DNA of 8,557 nucleotides from Planctomycetaceae bacterium (GTDB lineage: Bacteria; Planctomycetota; Planctomycetia; Pirellulales; Thermoguttaceae): positions 1 to 8,557 of the forward strand of contig JAITAZ010000054.1 of the NCBI GenBank assembly GCA_031283825.1. The letters are read 5' to 3'. Within the stretch, counting starts at the first letter, position 1. Every line of letters begins with the position of its first letter. This document shows, piece after piece, positions 4,340 through 8,557 of this stretch. The notes beneath the pieces were generated by a model. That model saw nothing but the letters and a program-made list of their open reading frames with translations, made no database searches and was not told where the DNA came from. The position numbers were made by a program, and so were the translations under genes.

Positions 4340-7300
4340 ATGAACCCTCCCGACGCCGCATTACAATTAGTTAACGGATTAGCTACACTACCCGAAAAAT
4401 TCGTCGTCTGCCTCAATCAACTCGGTACAATTACACACACCGCCGGTAATAGCTTCAAACACGCCGAACTCAATCCCGAAAACTACATCGGTATCACCGC
4501 AAATACCCTGTTCAACGAACACCCTAAAGTTACACTCGCCATCCAAAACGCATATCAAGGTTACACAAACGAAATCAAAAAATGCTGGCTACAAGGAAAA
4601 TGCTACTCACTACAATTCATCCCCATAAAAAACCTAAACAAAACCGAATATATCATCGGAATAATCACCGATATAACCAAATCCGAACTCAATAAAATAA
4701 ATCTCGAAAAAAATACATCAGAAAACTCAAATATCTCAAATATCTCCAATATTTCAAATATCCCCAATATCTCCGACAACTCCGACGAGTCACTACGTCT
4801 AAACGAAGAAAAATATCGCTCCCTGTTCGACTCCCTGCCCAACGGATTCATCCTGTTCGAAACACTATGGGATAATAAAGGTGAACCCGTCGATCTACGC
4901 TGCATCGAAATCAATCCTGCAATGGTAACAATGTCCCTCCGAACCCGCGAAGAATTACTTGGCATTAGCCCCCGCGCTTTTTTCGATCCATCAGCTAAAT
5001 TACTCTCCCACGACTTCGGAGAAGATTGGATAAGCGAAATCATCCGACGAACACTCGACGGAATAAACGACGTCTATCTTACCTACGATCCAATGCTCAA
5101 CGGATACCAACATCTACGTACATTCTGCCCTCGCCCCAGTCATATCGGCGTATTCGTTACAGACGTTACCGCACAGGTCCGCTCCGAACAAGCCGTCCAC
5201 ACCCGCGAAAAATTACTCAACAAAATCCTCGAAACCTCCGACGAAGCAATCATCGCCTCAAATTACTTCGGTCAAATAACTCACGCCAATATACACGCTA
5301 TCGATCTACTCGCTCAACTCGCGTCGTCCGATAACTTTACCGCAATGAATATCACCCTCGACGACGTCAGAGATTTATTAGCGTCCTCCGCCCAAAATCC
5401 CGATGGCTTCATCCAAGCTTGCCAAAACTTCTTGACCGAAAACCCGCCGACCGAATATCTAATGGAAATGAAAAACGGTCAAATGCTGCGCTTCTCCGCC
5501 CACTCCGTTCAACTCGACGACGACGATCCCGAATGCATTCAAATCTGGCGTTGCCGCGACGTAACCAAAGAATGGAACGCCGCCCGCAAAATCACCGAAA
5601 GCGAAGAACAATACCGCACCCTGTTTCAATCAATGGCTGGCGGCGCACTACTACTCAATATAGTCAAAGACGACAACGGAACCCCCCTCGACTTTGTCAT
5701 CGAAGCAGTCAATAAAGCTTGCGATTACTTCGTCAAAACAGATACAAGTCAGCTAATCGGCAAATCAATTCTTGAACTTTTCAAAGGAATAAAAATCCTC
5801 TCCCACGACTTCGGCGATACCTGGTGGCTCGGAATCGCCGACTGCATCATGCGCGGCGAATCCGGCTTTTACCACGTTTACGTCCCCGAATTCGGAAATA
5901 CGCCTTACTCAGAAGTCGTCGTTTTCCCCTCCGGCGAAAACCAAGTCGGAATACTACTCTACGACGAAACCGCACAAGTCCTGTCCAAAAGATCACTACA
6001 AACAATACGAATCGTTATCGATCACATCTCCGTCCCCACAATCTGGATCGATATGGACGGACAAATCACTTACGCTAACGAAGCGGCAATAAACTTCTTC
6101 GGACATAAATCATCAGATACACTAATCGGCGAAAAAATCGGAAAATACTTCTTGCGAATGTCAGACGAATACGAATGGCAAGAATTTATCGCAAATTTCG
6201 CAAAAGAAAAAAAATTCACCTCCGAAACCCAAATCCGCCGCCTCGATAATCAAATAATTCCAGTACAGGCAATAATCGATCTAATCGAACAAAACGGCGA
6301 ACAATTTCTCGCCGTCTGCTTCCACGATTTAAGCGAACAAACTAAACGAATCGAAGCAGAACAAGCGTCAATTGCCAAATCACGTTTTCTTGCACACATG
6401 AGCCACGAAATTCGCACGCCCCTAAACGGCGTAATCGGTATGTCAGACCTATTGCTAGAAACAGAATTATCACCCAAACAACGCGAATATGTCGAACTCG
6501 CAAGAGCATCAGGTAAATTCCTACTTTCACTAATCAACGATATTCTCGACTTCTCCAAAATCGAAGCCGGTAAACTTGAAATCGAACAAATCGATTTCGA
6601 TCTGCCGCAACTTATTGAATCCGTAGTCGGAATCTTAGCATCACGAGCATTAAGCAGCAACCTCGAAGTATGCGGACTATTCTTAACCGACATCCCCCGA
6701 AACGTCGCCGGAGATGTCGGAAGAGTTCGACAAATACTAGTCAACTTGATGGGAAACGCCGTTAAATTTACACATCAAGGCGGAGTTAAATTGTCCGTCG
6801 AAACAAAATATTGCGAACTTCGCGAAGACGGGAATTATTGCATACTCCAATTCAAAGTTACAGATTCCGGCATCGGGATTCCTCACGAATTAATGGATCG
6901 ATTGTTCAATTCATTTTCACAAGTCGATTCGTCTCTGGCTAGACGTTACGGAGGAACCGGATTAGGATTAGCAATCTCAAAAGAATTAGTCAACCTAATG
7001 GGCGGAGAAATCGGAGTCGAAAGCGAAGAAGGAAAAGGCTCAACGTTCTGGTTCACGCTGCCTTTCAAATGCGACGAAATTAAAAATAACGCCATCGTAG
7101 GAATCTTTGAACAAAACATAACTTGTCTAAATGGATTAAAAGTCGCAGTAATCGTCGATAATCACGTTTTACGCGACGTAATTACCGAACAACTCAAAGC
7201 ATGGAAAATGCAACCCGATTCTTTCACGCTAAAACAAAATCCACTCGACAAAATACAAAAAGCCGCAAAAAACGGAAATCCATTCAAAATAATTATTCTC

Positions 7301-8221
7301 GACGGAGTTACTTCAACAAACACAAACGAAAACAACGAAGTCAACAAAGATAATAAAAACAACAAAGATAATAATGTCTCACACAATAAAAATAACAGCA
7401 TCGACGGAGCAGAATTATCACGGAGAATAAAATCAGATGAAACGCTGGAAGGAGTCTTTGTCGTGATGTTGCGTCCGCTTGTCGATACAGACGCAGAATT
7501 AAATTATTCGATGGAAAATGATCTAGTTGATAAATATATCAGTAAACCGATTTTTGGTTCTGCTCTCTTTAATGCGTTAGTGTCGGCAGTTACTGGAGTT
7601 GAAAATGTCTATGCTGAAACAAAATACTCAGACACGCGAAAAGAATGGATCGAAGAATGGAAAGATACGCTCTCAATTAAAAACGCATTAAATAATTTTT
7701 CAATGGAAGGACACAACACGAAAAATTCAAGAATCAAAAAATCAAACAACCAACAAAATGAAACCAACGAAAATAATAATTACAACGACGAAGAAATAAT
7801 TATTCTAGTCGCAGAAGATAATCGAGTAAATCAAATCGTCGTTGGAGAGATATTAGCTCAAGCCGGATACAGTTATGAAATCGTCGGCAACGGAAGATTA
7901 GCTTACGAAGCAGTAATGAAAAAACGCTTCGACCTAGTCTTAATGGATTGCCAAATGCCCGAAATGGACGGTTTCCAAGCAACAAAACTAATCAGAAACA
8001 TGGAATCAAACAACGTAGAGCTAAGAACAAAACATCACGGCAGAATCCCAATCATAGCCCTAACCGCCAACGCAACCGCCGGAGATCAAGAACTATGCAT
8101 AGAATCCGGTATGGACGCCTATTGCAGCAAACCCGTAAACGCCACAAAATTAATCGAATTAGTAAAATCAAGACTACAAAACAACACAACTTCATTCGAA
8201 GAAAATTCCGTAATAATTTAA
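4340..8221 (+). CDS. Multi-PAS hybrid sensor histidine kinase with two receiver domains
   Basis: A 1293-residue signalling kinase, probably cytoplasmic: no signal peptide or membrane segment is visible. In order: PAS-like domains near 20-115, 155-285, 290-415, 420-550 and 555-670; HisKA with phospho-accepting His689 in SHEIRTP; HATPase with Asn806 (N box), DSGIGI at 842-847 and GGTGLGL at 871-877; a divergent receiver near 930-1086 (Asp940, Asp988, Lys1069); and a canonical receiver near 1153-1280 (Glu1159/Asp1160, Asp1203, Thr1242, Lys1264). PAS 2 and 4 share LSHDFG plus a Trp at equal spacing, which suggests duplication. An Asn-rich insert of about 26 residues separates Asp988 from the IDG that replaces MDG in receiver 1. 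No Hpt domain or partner regulator is encoded nearby. No Shine-Dalgarno sequence precedes the ATG, but the next Met is residue 195, inside PAS 2. Its input signal is unknown. Confidence 0.95.
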   Translation: MNPPDAALQLVNGLATLPEKFVVCLNQLGTITHTAGNSFKHAELNPENYIGITANTLFNEHPKVTLAIQNAYQGYTNEIKKCWLQGKCYSLQFIPIKNLNKTEYIIGIITDITKSELNKINLEKNTSENSNISNISNISNIPNISDNSDESLRLNEEKYRSLFDSLPNGFILFETLWDNKGEPVDLRCIEINPAMVTMSLRTREELLGISPRAFFDPSAKLLSHDFGEDWISEIIRRTLDGINDVYLTYDPMLNGYQHLRTFCPRPSHIGVFVTDVTAQVRSEQAVHTREKLLNKILETSDEAIIASNYFGQITHANIHAIDLLAQLASSDNFTAMNITLDDVRDLLASSAQNPDGFIQACQNFLTENPPTEYLMEMKNGQMLRFSAHSVQLDDDDPECIQIWRCRDVTKEWNAARKITESEEQYRTLFQSMAGGALLLNIVKDDNGTPLDFVIEAVNKACDYFVKTDTSQLIGKSILELFKGIKILSHDFGDTWWLGIADCIMRGESGFYHVYVPEFGNTPYSEVVVFPSGENQVGILLYDETAQVLSKRSLQTIRIVIDHISVPTIWIDMDGQITYANEAAINFFGHKSSDTLIGEKIGKYFLRMSDEYEWQEFIANFAKEKKFTSETQIRRLDNQIIPVQAIIDLIEQNGEQFLAVCFHDLSEQTKRIEAEQASIAKSRFLAHMSHEIRTPLNGVIGMSDLLLETELSPKQREYVELARASGKFLLSLINDILDFSKIEAGKLEIEQIDFDLPQLIESVVGILASRALSSNLEVCGLFLTDIPRNVAGDVGRVRQILVNLMGNAVKFTHQGGVKLSVETKYCELREDGNYCILQFKVTDSGIGIPHELMDRLFNSFSQVDSSLARRYGGTGLGLAISKELVNLMGGEIGVESEEGKGSTFWFTLPFKCDEIKNNAIVGIFEQNITCLNGLKVAVIVDNHVLRDVITEQLKAWKMQPDSFTLKQNPLDKIQKAAKNGNPFKIIILDGVTSTNTNENNEVNKDNKNNKDNNVSHNKNNSIDGAELSRRIKSDETLEGVFVVMLRPLVDTDAELNYSMENDLVDKYISKPIFGSALFNALVSAVTGVENVYAETKYSDTRKEWIEEWKDTLSIKNALNNFSMEGHNTKNSRIKKSNNQQNETNENNNYNDEEIIILVAEDNRVNQIVVGEILAQAGYSYEIVGNGRLAYEAVMKKRFDLVLMDCQMPEMDGFQATKLIRNMESNNVELRTKHHGRIPIIALTANATAGDQELCIESGMDAYCSKPVNATKLIELVKSRLQNNTTSFEENSVII
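4730..4774 (+). repeat. 9-bp in-frame tandem repeat in the kinase linker
   Basis: Five consecutive 9-base units of the form AATATYTCM (with variants) encode Asn-Ile-Ser/Pro repeats at residues 131-145, between PAS 1 and PAS 2. Because the unit is three codons, gain or loss of copies would change the linker length without breaking the frame. Confidence 0.85.
7343..7374 (+). repeat. 18-bp period repeat in the Asn-rich receiver insert
   Basis: AACAAAGATAATAA occurs at 7343-7356 and again at 7361-7374. The 18-base (six-codon) period yields repeated Asn-Lys-Asp-Asn residues near 1002-1012, inside the insert of the first receiver domain. This suggests that the insert grew by in-frame duplication. 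Confidence 0.7.
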
Positions 8222-8240
8222 TTGATCACCTGAGCCACCA

Positions 8241-8284
8241 GATCAGGTAGGCGACCGCCGACTCAGGTAGGCAACCAGATCTGG
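8241..8284 (+). repeat. CAGGTAGGCRACC repeats past the kinase gene
   Basis: CAGGTAGGCGACC (8244-8256) and CAGGTAGGCAACC (8264-8276) lie about 20-45 bases past the kinase stop. GATCAGGTAGGCGACC at 8241-8256 equals 3618-3633, and 8245-8272 is the inverse of 3926-3953. A weak 6-bp stem (ACCTGA at 8228-8233 with TCAGGT at 8243-8248) could form just before, but no T run follows, so I do not call a terminator. Confidence 0.75.
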
Positions 8285-8290
8285 GGCAAC

Positions 8291-8482
8291 AAGTCCCTCT
8301 TGAGTCATTAACCACTGATTTCAAACAAGAACGTCCCCATCGTCCCCAATGTCCCCCCAAAAAATTACCTTTGGCTTTTTAAAATCCATATTATTTTTTG
8401 GGGGGACGTTGGGGACATTGGGGACTTGGGGGACATTGGGGACGCACTAACTAAAATCTAGGATTAACGGCTCAAGGGGACA
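8291..8482. repeat. G/C-tract inverted-repeat element
   Basis: Arms 8332-8365 and 8393-8426 are inverse copies at 30 of 34 positions around a 27-base AT-rich loop. Weaker outer arms (around 8291-8312 and 8461-8482) also resemble each other in inverse, sharing GTTAA and CTCAAG-type motifs. The arms consist of GGGGAC units separated by ATT or similar. No reading frame is evident in 8222-8557, so the unit fills a gene-free spacer. Confidence 0.75.
8400..8441 (+). other. Potential G-quadruplex motif (five G tracts)
   Basis: Five G runs of 6, 4, 4, 5 and 4 bases (8400-8405, 8411-8414, 8420-8423, 8428-8432, 8438-8441) are separated by loops of 4-5 bases. This meets the usual pattern of four or more G tracts with loops of 1-7 bases, with one spare tract. 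It can alternatively pair with the C-rich arm at 8332-8365. Confidence 0.7.
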
Positions 8483-8557
8483 AACTAAAAAAATGTTTAA
8501 CGGTAACCGATTTCTTTTGAGTCGTTGTTCTATTTGTCTCATTAAAAAAGAATCATT

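Noticed and set aside
4603..5043. Opposite-strand and shifted open frames inside the kinase gene (also 6250-6744 and others)
   Set aside because: They lie wholly within a convincing domain-rich gene, are Arg/Ser- or Leu/Phe-rich and show no family motif, as expected of frame shadows.
8226..8250. Terminator for the kinase gene
   Set aside because: The stem is only 6 bp, with no T run after it. The sequence is better explained by the CAGGTAGGC repeat.

Overview
This is a low-GC bacterial chromosome segment. It carries four protein genes, one tRNA gene and an unusually large amount of structured, repeated intergenic DNA. The proteins are clearly bacterial: ribosomal proteins S12 and S7, an alpha-oxoamine synthase-family PLP enzyme and a very large soluble hybrid histidine kinase. 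The phylum cannot be fixed from the sequence alone. A gut- or environment-associated Planctomycetota-like lineage is a guess, based on the style of the PLP enzyme and the repeat-laden spacers.

Layout. Bases 1-42 may hold the last codons of a plus-strand gene. A stem-loop region (231-337) separates it from a minus-strand PLP enzyme gene (379-1677). A 750-base spacer follows, with nested inverted repeats (1981-2178) and a candidate promoter whose spacer is a perfect 20-bp palindrome (2253-2280). Then come rpsL (2426-2830) and rpsG (3022-3492), the start of a str-type operon, with a foldable 191-base intercistronic gap. fusA and tuf do not follow. Instead there is a 64-bp hairpin and a 314-bp nested palindrome made of many small hairpins (3621-3934). 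Next is a tRNA-Val(UAC) gene with its own promoter and a textbook terminator (4036-4243). A 1293-residue kinase gene (4340-8221) has about five PAS domains, a HisKA/HATPase core and two receiver domains. The window ends in a G-rich inverted repeat with G-quadruplex potential (8291-8482).

How the parts relate. rpsL and rpsG make small-subunit ribosomal proteins and tRNA-Val serves translation. The kinase is a cytoplasmic signalling protein with no partner regulator in view, and the PLP enzyme is metabolic. The most striking content is between genes. At least three repeat families recur only in spacers: a GTGAACGGTTAC-type motif, a CAGGTAGGCRACC motif and AGAGACGCAA palindromes. They are often nested in one another, as expected of non-autonomous mobile or REP/MITE-like DNA, and some probably act on transcript ends.
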